A stretch of DNA of 64,000 nt from Virgibacillus indicus (lineage in GTDB: Bacteria > Bacillota > Bacilli > Bacillales > Amphibacillaceae): contig NZ_NPMS01000003.1 in assembly GCF_002266285.1 (NCBI RefSeq), positions 1 through 64,000 on the forward strand, in the 5' to 3' direction. The notes under the pieces are model-generated. The model was not told the origin of the DNA. It ran no database searches and saw nothing but the letters and a program-made list of their open reading frames with translations. Below are positions 15,629 to 23,529 of the stretch, in pieces; the stretch's first letter is position 1, and each line of letters begins with the position of its first letter. The position numbers and the translations under genes are program-made.

Positions 15629-16252
15629 TCAAATGCTATAGACTGCTTGTTTTATATTCTCTGCCTTTGTAATCGCAGAAATCACAGACACACCATCCGC
15701 GCCAGCATCAATGACAGTAGCAGCATTCTTGGGGCTGATTCCACCTATTCCTACAATAGGAAGTTTCGGGAACTGTTCTCTTAAGGCTATAATCCATTCC
15801 AAACCAACAACAGTCTTAGCATCTGGTTTTGTGCCCGTATCAAAAATAGGACCTGCTCCAATATAATCTACTAATGAAATAGGGCTTTTAGCAACTTCAC
15901 TAGCATTCGAAACAGAAAGTCCAATGATTTTATTAGGAAAAAGCTTGCGTAAATATTTCACGGATTGATCATCTTGTCCGACGTGAACGCCATCAGCTTC
16001 TAGTAGATCCACTAATTCAATATCGTCATTTACAATAAAAGGAATGTTATGCTCACAGCAAATTTCCCTTAAGTGTTTTCCTAATTCTAATTTCTTATTT
16101 CCAGTCAGCGAACCTTCTCCTTTTTCCCGGAATTGAAAAGCTGTTATTCCAGCTGCAGCTGCAACTTTCAATATTTCTATTGGATCACGGTCGCAATTTT
16201 GACTTCCCATGATAAAGTATTTTCGAAGGGTTTCAGTTATTGCTAATGTCAT
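15629..16252 (-). CDS. thiE: Thiamine-phosphate synthase
   Basis: 207 residues, TIM-barrel enzyme joining HMP-PP and thiazole phosphate to thiamine phosphate. Visible are FQFREKG (diphosphate-binding Arg/Lys), NDDIELVDLLEADGVHVGQDD (metal-binding Asp), GAGPIFDTGTKPDA and GIGGIS. The start MTLAITETL at 16252 follows GAGAGGAG and overlaps the end of thiM by 20 nt; a longer frame to 16381 lies inside thiM. Last gene of the thi operon. Confidence 0.95.
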   Translation of the reverse strand: MTLAITETLRKYFIMGSQNCDRDPIEILKVAAAAGITAFQFREKGEGSLTGNKKLELGKHLREICCEHNIPFIVNDDIELVDLLEADGVHVGQDDQSVKYLRKLFPNKIIGLSVSNASEVAKSPISLVDYIGAGPIFDTGTKPDAKTVVGLEWIIALREQFPKLPIVGIGGISPKNAATVIDAGADGVSVISAITKAENIKQAVYSI

Positions 16253-17027
16253 CCGCTTTTCTCCTCTCAAATACATCAATTTCCAATGAAAGTGCGTCAA
16301 TGAATCGTGGCAAAAAGCTTCCTGGTCCAAAGACTTCCTTTTGGGAAGCCGCGTACTCCGCAGCCAGCCCATAAAACTCAACAGCAGCCAATGCCTGTTT
16401 TTCTATTGAATGTTTTGTTGTTAAGCATGCAGTTAAAATAGATCCTAGTAAACAACCAGCCCCAGTAATTTTAGTTAAAAGAGCATGACCTGTATCGTTA
16501 AGGGAAATAGTTTCACCTGAACAAATTACATCTGTTTTTCCCGTTACTATAGCAGCAGTTTGATAGGTTTTTGCCACTTTAACAGCAATTTCTTCAGCAT
16601 TTCCATCGCCAATGGATTCGACCCCTTTTGTTTCCCAGGGAATTTGTACAAGTTGGGCGAGTTCACCTGCATTTCCTTTAATAACGGTAAGTTCCACTTC
16701 ATTCAAAATTTCTTTTACAGCTGAAGTCCGAAATGAAGTTGCAGCCACTCCAACTGGATCCAACACCACTGGAATTCCTTTTTTATTAGCTGCTTTGCCA
16801 GCAAGGATCATGGCCCGAAGCTCACTTGGTTTCAAGGTGCCAATATTAATGAGCACACCATCTGCAATAGATGCCATGTCACTCGCTTCTTCCTCTGCTT
16901 TTGCCATAATTGGTGTGCCGCCAAAGGAGAGGAGTCCATTAGCTGTAAAATTCATAACCACCTGATTTGTTAAATGGTGAATTAATGGACTCCTTTTGCG
17001 AACGTCATTAATGATGATAGAGTTCAT
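16233..17027 (-). CDS. thiM: Hydroxyethylthiazole kinase
   Basis: 264 residues, ribokinase-like fold; phosphorylates hydroxyethylthiazole (HET) in thiazole salvage. Visible: HHLTNQVVMNFTANGLLSFGGTPIM near the N-terminus (cut), DPVGVAATSFR, and the ITGAGCLLGS anion-hole/catalytic loop. It overlaps thiD upstream and thiE downstream by 20 nt each, so expression is tightly coupled. Together with ThiW it provides HET uptake and activation. Confidence 0.96.
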   Translation of the reverse strand: MNSIIINDVRKRSPLIHHLTNQVVMNFTANGLLSFGGTPIMAKAEEEASDMASIADGVLINIGTLKPSELRAMILAGKAANKKGIPVVLDPVGVAATSFRTSAVKEILNEVELTVIKGNAGELAQLVQIPWETKGVESIGDGNAEEIAVKVAKTYQTAAIVTGKTDVICSGETISLNDTGHALLTKITGAGCLLGSILTACLTTKHSIEKQALAAVEFYGLAAEYAASQKEVFGPGSFLPRFIDALSLEIDVFERRKADDISNN

Positions 17028-17829
17028 TCTTCATCCCCTCCTTTCTAGTGGCCCAGTGATTGGTTGGTCCACTTCCGGATCCAAGTGAAAATGAATGTTC
17101 GATAGCTTTCGTTACAAAATATTTGGCACTTTTTACTGCTTCATATAATGATGCTCCTTGACTTAAATAAGCAGTAATTGCTGCAGAATAGGTGCATCCA
17201 GTGCCATGGGTGTTTTTTGTGTTAATGCGCTTAGCTGAAAATGTGTGCAATGTTGAACCATCATATAGAAAGTCTGTTGCTTCACCTTGCATATGTCCGC
17301 CTTTCACAAGCGCAGCACCTGCATTAAAACGGTCTACAATCTGCACAGCAGCTTGCTTCATGTCATCAATCGTATGAATTGTTTCTCCTGTGAGATATTC
17401 AGCCTCGGGAATATTTGGGGTTACAAGAGTCGTCAATGGCAAAAGATTTCCACGCAGGAAATAACGTGCATTTTCTGCAATGAGAGGATCCCCGCTTGTC
17501 GCAACCATAACAGGATCCATTACATAAGGTGCGTTGAGTCCAGTGATTTTATCAGCTATAACTTTCATCATATCAACATTTGCAATCATTCCAGTTTTTA
17601 ATGCATGTACTGGTATATCCGAAAATACGGATTCAAGCTGCTGTTCAATCATTTTAAGTGGTATATGATGGACACTTTGAACACCGGTTGTATTTTGAGC
17701 AACAACAGACGTAATGACAGACATTCCAAAGCTTTTTAATTCCTGAAAGGTTTTTAAGTCTGCTTGTATACCTGCGCCACCACTAGGGTCAGTTCCAGCA
17801 ATTGTAAGTGCACATGGGGTTAGTATCAT
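17008..17829 (-). CDS. thiD: Hydroxymethylpyrimidine/phosphomethylpyrimidine kinase
   Basis: 273 residues, ribokinase family, makes HMP-PP in two phosphorylations. Visible are TIAGTDPSGGAGIQADLKTF, DPVMVATSGD, VTPNIPEAEYL, and the HGTGCTYSAAI catalytic loop. The ATG at 17829 shares one base with the tenA stop (TGATG), so the start is fixed by coupling; AAGGTG lies 9 nt before. The pathway order here is tenA, thiD, thiM, thiE. Confidence 0.96.
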   Translation of the reverse strand: MILTPCALTIAGTDPSGGAGIQADLKTFQELKSFGMSVITSVVAQNTTGVQSVHHIPLKMIEQQLESVFSDIPVHALKTGMIANVDMMKVIADKITGLNAPYVMDPVMVATSGDPLIAENARYFLRGNLLPLTTLVTPNIPEAEYLTGETIHTIDDMKQAAVQIVDRFNAGAALVKGGHMQGEATDFLYDGSTLHTFSAKRINTKNTHGTGCTYSAAITAYLSQGASLYEAVKSAKYFVTKAIEHSFSLGSGSGPTNHWATRKEGMKNELYHH

Positions 17830-18515
17830 CAGTTGTTCACCTTCCTTTTTGAAGGCCATTCTTCACATATATAAGCCATTTCCCAAAATTTTAATTCGAG
17901 CTGACAACTTTTCTTAAATACATCCTTCATATTTATTTGTTCTTCCGTAGATGCTTCTGACGCAAGTTTATCTAGGCGTCTTCGTAATTCTAATGTGGTA
18001 TTTTCAGAGCGTTCACCTGCATAAAAGTTGATCCAGTCGTAAAAAGGATGATCTTTTGCTGGATTATATTGTTTCATTAACTCCAGACCAATTTCCCAGT
18101 AAGTCCATGGACAAGGTAATAAGGCAGCCAATATTTCAGCTTGAGTCCCGGATTGAGCATGGTACATCATATGTTTAATATAGTGATCAGCAGTCGGTGG
18201 AAGGGGATGACCTTGTAACTCCTCATAGCCAACACCAATGTGATCACAAAAATTATGATGTGGATGGATTTCGTCATGCAGGATAAAGTTAATCTTTTTA
18301 TGAAAATAATTGATATCTTCCCGTTTTTTTGACTTTGATAGTGCAATGCCATAAATTCGCATAAATGCATTTAAATATTCAAAATCAGCTTTAATGTAGT
18401 GGGCAAGCGCTTCTTCTGGTACCTCGCCTTTTCCAATTCCCTTTACAAATGGATGTTCAAATATAAGTTGAAAAATATCCTCGTTTTCTTTACGCAAATT
18501 ATCTGTGAATGTCAT
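17829..18515 (-). CDS. tenA: Aminopyrimidine aminohydrolase / thiaminase II
   Basis: 228 residues, TenA family; releases HMP from degraded thiamine (aminomethyl-pyrimidine). Cys135 (ALLPCPWTYWEIG) matches the catalytic Cys135 of the B. subtilis enzyme, and a Glu near 207 (LELKFWEMAY) fits the catalytic Glu. The start at 18515 follows AAAGGAGG; codons upstream belong to the TPP riboswitch leader. The SD lies in a small hairpin (18522-18538) that could be the translational switch. Confidence 0.95.
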   Translation of the reverse strand: MTFTDNLRKENEDIFQLIFEHPFVKGIGKGEVPEEALAHYIKADFEYLNAFMRIYGIALSKSKKREDINYFHKKINFILHDEIHPHHNFCDHIGVGYEELQGHPLPPTADHYIKHMMYHAQSGTQAEILAALLPCPWTYWEIGLELMKQYNPAKDHPFYDWINFYAGERSENTTLELRRRLDKLASEASTEEQINMKDVFKKSCQLELKFWEMAYICEEWPSKRKVNN

Positions 18516-18521
18516 TGAAAA

Positions 18522-18538
18522 GCCTCCTTTTAATAGGC
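18522..18538 (-). promoter_or_regulatory. Possible SD-sequestering hairpin of the tenA riboswitch
   Basis: Minus strand GCCT..AGGC stem whose loop and 3' arm contain the tenA SD AAAGGAGG. No clear terminator lies between this riboswitch and tenA, so translational control is the simpler reading. Inference. Confidence 0.4.
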
Positions 18539-18589
18539 GGAAGCTACTAGGAGTATTAAAGTAGATTAATAGAGGAAAGTAATAGCAGA

Positions 18590-18683
18590 GTCCTCGACTA
18601 CTTCCCTGCGCTGGCATTATCCAGATCAGGTTCCAAGGGACTAAGGATAATTCCTTTTCTCAGCCGTAAAGCGCCCCTAGCAG
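18590..18683 (-). promoter_or_regulatory. TPP riboswitch upstream of tenA-thiD-thiM-thiE
   Basis: Minus strand carries the THI-element landmarks in order: CTAGGGGCGC (5' helix), GGCTGAGAAA, ACCTGATC, GATAATGCCAGCGCAGGGA, and the closing strand near AGTAG. Binding of thiamine pyrophosphate lowers expression. Confidence 0.95.
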
Positions 18684-18689
18684 TTTCCT

Positions 18690-19175
18690 TTATATTCGTA
18701 CTAATTTTTCATATTTAACTCGTGAAACAATAAACCAGCCAATAAATGCACCAGTGATACTGCTAACTAAAAACGATGGTAAAAAGGCAAATGCCCCGAT
18801 AGAGCTGCCCATGAGAACTTTGGCAAAAGGAACTGCAAAAAGTGAACCGATTATACCTGTGCCAAATGATTCTCCGACTACAGCCCAAGCTTTCTTGCCA
18901 AACCTTTTATAAAGATAACCAGCTAAGAATGCACCGATTATACCACCTGGAAATGCTAATAAAGTTCCAAGACCTAGTAAATTACGCAGCAATCCTATCA
19001 TAAAGGCGATTACTACTGCCGGGCCTGGGCCAAGCATAATTGCAGCCATAACGTTCACGGCGTGCTGTACTGGGTAAGCCTTTGCAATGCCAGCCGGAAA
19101 CCAAAGGATTTGAGCTCCTAATGTTCCAATTGCTACAAAAACTGCCATTGTAGTCAATAAACGTGTTTGATTCAT
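18690..19175 (-). CDS. thiW: ECF transporter S component for thiazole precursor
   Basis: 161 residues, about five to six TM helices. The N-terminal LLTTMAVFVAIGTLGAQ is typical of S components that dock on EcfT (AxxxA surface), followed by FPAGIAKAYPVQHAVNVMAA. ThiW family, proposed to bind hydroxyethylthiazole, which fits the neighbouring thiM. No EcfA/T genes are here, so it would use the shared ECF module. ATG 19175 follows AAGGAGGG. It has its own TPP riboswitch upstream and a second one between it and tenA. Confidence 0.92.
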   Translation of the reverse strand: MNQTRLLTTMAVFVAIGTLGAQILWFPAGIAKAYPVQHAVNVMAAIMLGPGPAVVIAFMIGLLRNLLGLGTLLAFPGGIIGAFLAGYLYKRFGKKAWAVVGESFGTGIIGSLFAVPFAKVLMGSSIGAFAFLPSFLVSSITGAFIGWFIVSRVKYEKLVRI

Positions 19176-19202
19176 TGATTCCCTCCTTTCTGAAGGTGCA
19201 CC

Positions 19203-19237
19203 AAAAAAGCCAGACCCATTAATAGGACCTGACTTTT
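19203..19237 (-). terminator. Terminator of the thiW riboswitch expression platform
   Basis: Minus strand: AGTCAGGTCC / GGGTCTGGCT, a 10-bp stem with three G-U pairs, directly followed by six T. It sits between the aptamer and the thiW SD, so this riboswitch likely acts by premature termination. Confidence 0.85.
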
Positions 19238-19269
19238 GTAAGTTGAAATAGATTAGACGTATATCTGTC

Positions 19270-19375
19270 TGACTACTTCCCTCCGCTGGCATTAACCAGA
19301 TCAGGTCCATAAGAGTCGGAAAGCTTTTACGCACTTTCCTCTCAGCCCGCGATTATTGGGCACCCCTAGTAGTTA
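19270..19375 (-). promoter_or_regulatory. TPP riboswitch upstream of thiW
   Basis: Minus strand CTAGGGGTGCCC, GGGCTGAGAGGAAA, ACCTGATCTGGTTAATGCCA, GCGGAGGGAAGTAG in order. The P3 arm is longer than in the downstream copy. Confidence 0.95.
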
Positions 19376-19560
19376 CTTCATATATTATTTTACCCTTCAA
19401 GCATAGCAGAAGAATCTGAGATTGTCAGGAGGAAAGTGAAAAATGGTAATCAAGACTTAAAACAACTCATAAAAATTCTGTGGTCATAGACATGGATATA
19501 ATGGTATAAATAAGGTACTAAAAAATAGAAAAACTAGAAAGTGAAATGATGGGTGAAAAA

Positions 19561-20529
19561 ATGACAATATTAACGATTAAAAATATAGAAAAACACAGTA
19601 AAGACACTGTTTTATTTCCTCCTTTTAGTTTAAAGGTGGAACAACATGAAATAACTGCAATTTACTCCACCCTCAATGCACGAAGCACACTTTTGGAAAT
19701 GTTTACAGGGGAAACGTCAACATCAGGTGGGGAAATTCGTGTGAATGGGGTAACCTTTGCAGAAAATAAAACCACTTATTATTCACAGCTTGGAATCTGC
19801 TTTTTTGAAGAAGGACTATACGAGCGATTGACTGTAAGGGACTATTTCAAGTTTTATAAAGATTTGTATCAAATTGATCAAACGTTTGATCAATTATTTT
19901 TAATGACGCAGCTAGGAGAGAAACGAAGCAAGAGAATGAAAGATTTATCTTATTCAGAAAAAAAGCGTGTACAATACGGACGTTTGCTTATTCAGAATCC
20001 AAGTCTGTTTATTTTTGAGGAACCTGATCTAAATGTCGATGTTGAAACAAAACGTGTGCTGGTAAATATAGTAAATAAACTAAAACAAGAAGGTAAAAGT
20101 ATTTTAATCCTGACTGGTAATATGGAAAGTGCAATTACAATGGCAGATTTTGTTTATCGTCTGGATGAAAGTGGATTAAAGTTAATTGAAACAGATAAAG
20201 AAAAAACTGTCGATGAAGCAGATAAATTAGATGGGGCAGAAGCTGAGATAGAAACTCAGCCAATTCAATTTAATAAAATCCCAACAAAAGTAAATGAAAA
20301 AATTGTTTTATTTGACCCTCCGGAAATTGATTATATTGAGAGTAATGATGGGCAATCAAATATTTACATAAAAGGAGATGCTTTCCCAAGTACACTTACG
20401 CTAAATAATTTGGAAGAAAGATTACATCCTTATGGTTTCTTCAGATGTCATCGTTCCTACATCGTAAATTTGCAAAAGGTGCGTGAAGTAATAACGTGGA
20501 CCAGAAATAGTTACACTGGATATCAATAA
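19561..20529 (+). CDS. ABC-type ATPase/LytTR fusion protein, 3'-truncated
   Basis: 322 residues. N-terminal ABC ATPase-like domain (1-215) with a degenerate Walker A (STLNARSTLL where GxxGxGKST is expected), signature-like LSYSEKKRVQYGR, and Walker B LFIFEEPDLNVD. A LytTR DNA-binding domain follows (about 240-322: IDYIESNDGQSNIY, then RCHRSYIVNL). The LytTR ends abruptly at TRNSYTGYQ, missing the usual last ~20 residues, and a broken gene follows directly. It is probably non-functional or altered. Normally such fusions are encoded next to ABC permeases, which are absent here. ATG 19561 has GGGTGA upstream; ATG 19549 is an alternative. Confidence 0.75.
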   Translation: MTILTIKNIEKHSKDTVLFPPFSLKVEQHEITAIYSTLNARSTLLEMFTGETSTSGGEIRVNGVTFAENKTTYYSQLGICFFEEGLYERLTVRDYFKFYKDLYQIDQTFDQLFLMTQLGEKRSKRMKDLSYSEKKRVQYGRLLIQNPSLFIFEEPDLNVDVETKRVLVNIVNKLKQEGKSILILTGNMESAITMADFVYRLDESGLKLIETDKEKTVDEADKLDGAEAEIETQPIQFNKIPTKVNEKIVLFDPPEIDYIESNDGQSNIYIKGDAFPSTLTLNNLEERLHPYGFFRCHRSYIVNLQKVREVITWTRNSYTGYQ

Positions 20530-20897
20530 TTTTCGCAATTGTAACACCAATCTTATTTGTCGTTATTTCCATGGTCGATTTTACAGAAAAGCAAAATTGG
20601 GTGGAAGAAAGAAATTCATCCAGCTTTGAATCGTCATTTGATTACTTTCATGGGGAACATAAAATTCCAATTGAGCTCATAAAGGATGAAGTTCTTACAT
20701 TTCAAGTGGAAATTTATAATGAGAATGGTGGAGGATGGGGATACCATTTGGAAAATGAAAAAGGTGATCATTTACCTATGAAGGAAAGTGGCGAACGTCT
20801 GGAATACGAAACTGTCGAGAATGCAAGTTATTATATTGTTCTTCATGGAGATGAAGTGGAAGGGAGATTTGCAGTAGATTGGGAAATATCAGATTGA
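20511..20897 (+). pseudogene. 3' remnant of a membrane-anchored protein gene
   Basis: After the TAG at 20508-20510 one frame is open to 20897: a hydrophobic segment (IIFAIVTPILFVVISM) followed by ~105 soluble acidic residues (WVEERNSSSFESSFD...). The TM plus outer-domain layout looks like the end of a membrane-anchored protein, but there is no usable start codon or RBS before the TM part; the ATG at 20571 falls within it. It begins inside the truncated LytTR gene, so a deletion appears to have fused the two. Confidence 0.6.
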
Positions 20898-20977
20898 GCA
20901 GTTACGGAATCTATCCCCCTAGAATAAGAGAGGAATAATCGTTAACACAAAGAAAAGCCCCCATTGATTGAATTAGC

Positions 20978-21754
20978 TCATTCCTCTTCAAATTCCCAAT
21001 CAACTTCTTCGCTTCCAATGAGGGACTTAATGGTTTTCAAATGGCCTGTTTCACTGACTATTTCATAGCTTCCAAGAGACCCTTCAGTTATGATAGCGTA
21101 ATTTTCAGTCAAATCGATATACCAGCTCTCCGTAGAATAATGATCCTCTTCCACCTGGTTAGTAGTAACAAATCTTATAGTATAGACCCCATAATTGCGA
21201 AAGTCATTGTCTTTTTTTAATTCCAGGTTTGAAAGGTCTTCCAAGATACGATCAATGATTTTTTCATCATTTATAGTTGTCTTCGCCTCTCTCTCTAGTA
21301 CATTGTTAGAAAAATCATTTACATAAATAGAAATGCTTCTGACAGTAGTTTCTTCATTGAGCTGATCAGAAACAACTTCTTGAAATGTTGTATATTTCAT
21401 TTGTTCATTTATGACAATTATTCCTGTTGCACAAATTACACCAAATACCATTAAAATAAGCGGGATGACATATTGTTTCGATTCCTTCAGATACTTCCAC
21501 TCCATAAAGGATTGGAAAATACAAATCACCACTAATAATCCTAGCAAAAACCAAATTACATAATTGCTATCTATCCTATTTATAACGGTGGAAAAAATTA
21601 AAACGATAATACCAATAAATACAAGTACCCAACGATGAAAATTCTCCCCATCTGTATCAGAAATCTTGTTTCTTTTTTCTCCAAATAACCAAGTGCTTAA
21701 TAAATAGTTCATGATGAGTAGTATAATCGCTAAAAGTGATATTGCAGCTGCCAT
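20978..21754 (-). CDS. DUF4181-like membrane protein
   Basis: 258 residues. Four TM segments in the first ~130 residues (the first with LLSTWLFGEKRNKISDTDGE, typical of DUF4181), then a ~120-residue extracytoplasmic domain (TTFQEVVSDQLNEETTVRS...) ending in an acidic tail (WEFEEE). Start at 21754 with AAGGGGAG 5 nt upstream; the longer frame adds six residues over the RBS. Function unknown. Confidence 0.7.
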   Translation of the reverse strand: MAAAISLLAIILLIMNYLLSTWLFGEKRNKISDTDGENFHRWVLVFIGIIVLIFSTVINRIDSNYVIWFLLGLLVVICIFQSFMEWKYLKESKQYVIPLILMVFGVICATGIIVINEQMKYTTFQEVVSDQLNEETTVRSISIYVNDFSNNVLEREAKTTINDEKIIDRILEDLSNLELKKDNDFRNYGVYTIRFVTTNQVEEDHYSTESWYIDLTENYAIITEGSLGSYEIVSETGHLKTIKSLIGSEEVDWEFEEE

Positions 21755-21909
21755 AAAAACTCCCCTTACCATTCATAAACAATATCTCTCAAGGGACTTT
21801 CCTTAAGTTTTTATTCCTAATAATATTATTTTTCGATGAAAGCTAGTCCAATACCTTTAATATTCTAGGAAATATAAGATAATGGAAGAACAGATTGGAG
21901 GAAGAAGAT

Positions 21910-22830
21910 ATGGTTAATTTATCAGGAAAAATACAGAACTGGGTAATTAATGCTGTATGGGCTGAAGCAAATATAGTATCAATAGATCGTTTAAAAGGCA
22001 GTACGTCTTCAACATTGCACAATATAAAACTCGAAACTGATGGAGAAGTAAAGGAAGTTGTTATACGACAATTCGATAATAAAGAATGGCTGCAGGAGGA
22101 ACCAGATCTCGCTGTACATGAAGCGGAAAGTCTTAGGAAAGCAGCAGATGCCGGCGTGTTTACACCTGAGATAATTGCTTATGATAAAAGTGGTGGTGTA
22201 AGTGGTGTACCATTAGTTTTAATGTCGAAGCTTAGGGGCTCCGTTGAACTGAAACCAGTTGACAGGAATAAATGGCTTAATGGACTTGCTGAAGCACTTG
22301 TAAAGATACATGCTGTTGATGCTGAGGATTTCCCGTGGTCATATTTTAGCTATAATGATGCAAATGAAGTTGAAATACCAGTATGGTCAACTATTCCAGC
22401 CACATGGAAAAAGGCAATTGAAATAGTAAAAGGTCCACGCCCAAAAGTAAGAGAATGTTTCATTCATCGAGATTACCACCCTGCTAATGTACTTTGGGAG
22501 AATGGCTCTGTGAGTGGAGTGGTTGATTGGGTAAACGCATGTGCAGGCCCTGCTGGAGTTGATGTAGGGCATTGCAGGTGGAATTTGGCCATGCTGTATG
22601 ATGTTGAAACAGCAGATGGATTTCTGGCTGCATACAAGAATCATGGTGGACCAGCTTTTAAATATGATCCATATTGGGATTTGGTTTCCGTAATTGATGT
22701 GCTTTTTGGGCCTCCGGAAGTGTATCAAGGATGGGTGGCATTTGGTGTAACCGGACTTACGAATAAAATGATGGTAGAACGGATGGACCTGTATGTTGAG
22801 AGCCTGGTTAAACGGGTATATAAAGCCTAG
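21910..22830 (+). CDS. Aminoglycoside-phosphotransferase-family (APH) kinase
   Basis: 306 residues, protein-kinase-like fold. The catalytic loop CFIHRDYHPANVLW (HxDxxxxN) and the metal site GVVDWVNACAGPAGVDVGH are intact, and EVVIRQF carries an N-lobe basic residue. The family includes APH and choline/homoserine kinases. The substrate cannot be read from sequence, and resistance is not implied. ATG 21910 follows GGAGGAAG. It stands alone upstream of the coiled-coil gene. Confidence 0.88.
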   Translation: MVNLSGKIQNWVINAVWAEANIVSIDRLKGSTSSTLHNIKLETDGEVKEVVIRQFDNKEWLQEEPDLAVHEAESLRKAADAGVFTPEIIAYDKSGGVSGVPLVLMSKLRGSVELKPVDRNKWLNGLAEALVKIHAVDAEDFPWSYFSYNDANEVEIPVWSTIPATWKKAIEIVKGPRPKVRECFIHRDYHPANVLWENGSVSGVVDWVNACAGPAGVDVGHCRWNLAMLYDVETADGFLAAYKNHGGPAFKYDPYWDLVSVIDVLFGPPEVYQGWVAFGVTGLTNKMMVERMDLYVESLVKRVYKA

Positions 22831-22882
22831 AATTTCATGAATACTGTGGTATAATATGAGAAAATGAAAGGAGGTTTAGTCA

Positions 22883-23392
22883 ATGGAAGAGAAACTAAAT
22901 ATTATTCTGGATCGTTTGGATGATTTGAAACAGGGACAAGATAGACTGGAAACCAATCAGGACAAGCTGGAATCCAATCAGGGAAAACTGGAAACCAATC
23001 AAAGTCTTTTAGTATCAAATCAAAGCCGTCTAGAAACCAATCAAAGCCGGATAGGATCAAATCAAGAAAAACTAGAATTAAATCAAGAAAAATTAGGATC
23101 AAATCAAGAAAAATTAGATTCCAATCAAACCCGACTTCTGTCTAGTCAGGAAAAATTAGAATCAAATCAGAAACAACTTGAATTTAATCAGGAGAAACTT
23201 ATATTAAACCAAGCAGAATTTACATCAAGTTTAGAACTTCTAGCTTTAAACCAAGCGAAGTTTTCCGAAAAGCAGGATCGTATGGAAGAAAAGCTTAATA
23301 ATTTCATGACAGAAAGCCGAAGTAATTTTAAGCAGGTGCAGTTACAGCTAGATAGACACACCAATATGTTCAAAATGCATATGAAATCATAA
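22883..23392 (+). CDS. Heptad-repeat coiled-coil protein with Asn core
   Basis: 169 residues, almost all coiled coil. From residue 22 to about 133 it consists of sixteen 7-residue units LxxNQxx (e.g. LESNQEK) with Leu/Ile/Phe at position a and Asn at d in 13 of the first 15. The C-terminal ~35 residues (MEEKLNNFMTESRSNFKQVQ) are an ordinary coiled coil. No signal peptide or TM, so probably cytosolic. ATG with AGGAGG 9 nt upstream. Asn at d usually favours parallel trimers. No known family function. Confidence 0.85.
   Translation: MEEKLNIILDRLDDLKQGQDRLETNQDKLESNQGKLETNQSLLVSNQSRLETNQSRIGSNQEKLELNQEKLGSNQEKLDSNQTRLLSSQEKLESNQKQLEFNQEKLILNQAEFTSSLELLALNQAKFSEKQDRMEEKLNNFMTESRSNFKQVQLQLDRHTNMFKMHMKS
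22946..23260 (+). repeat. 21-bp coding repeats (heptad units)
   Basis: About fifteen in-frame 21-bp units encoding the LxxNQxx heptads. The nucleotide similarity (AATCAAGAAAAA and similar cores) means the copy number could change by slippage. Confidence 0.8.
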
Positions 23393-23477
23393 GCTGGCTT
23401 GGCTCCAATAAACTAGTCTTCTTGTTATGCCTCAAAAGTACAATCAGCCACTAAGCCAAATGCCCACCTAATAGATT

Positions 23478-23515
23478 AAACGAAGCCAGCTTATAACAGA
23501 TGGCTTCGTTTTTTG
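23478..23515. terminator. Terminator between converging genes
   Basis: AAACGAAGCCA (23478-23488) / TGGCTTCGTTT (23501-23511) perfect stem plus T-run. The 5' arm could alternatively pair with AAGCTGGCTT at 23392-23401. Confidence 0.85.
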
Positions 23516-23529
23516 AAAGGCTCGGTTAA

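Noticed and set aside
21910..22830. APH-family gene as an antibiotic-resistance gene
   Set aside because: The kinase motifs do not define the substrate, and the family contains many metabolic kinases; no mobile context.
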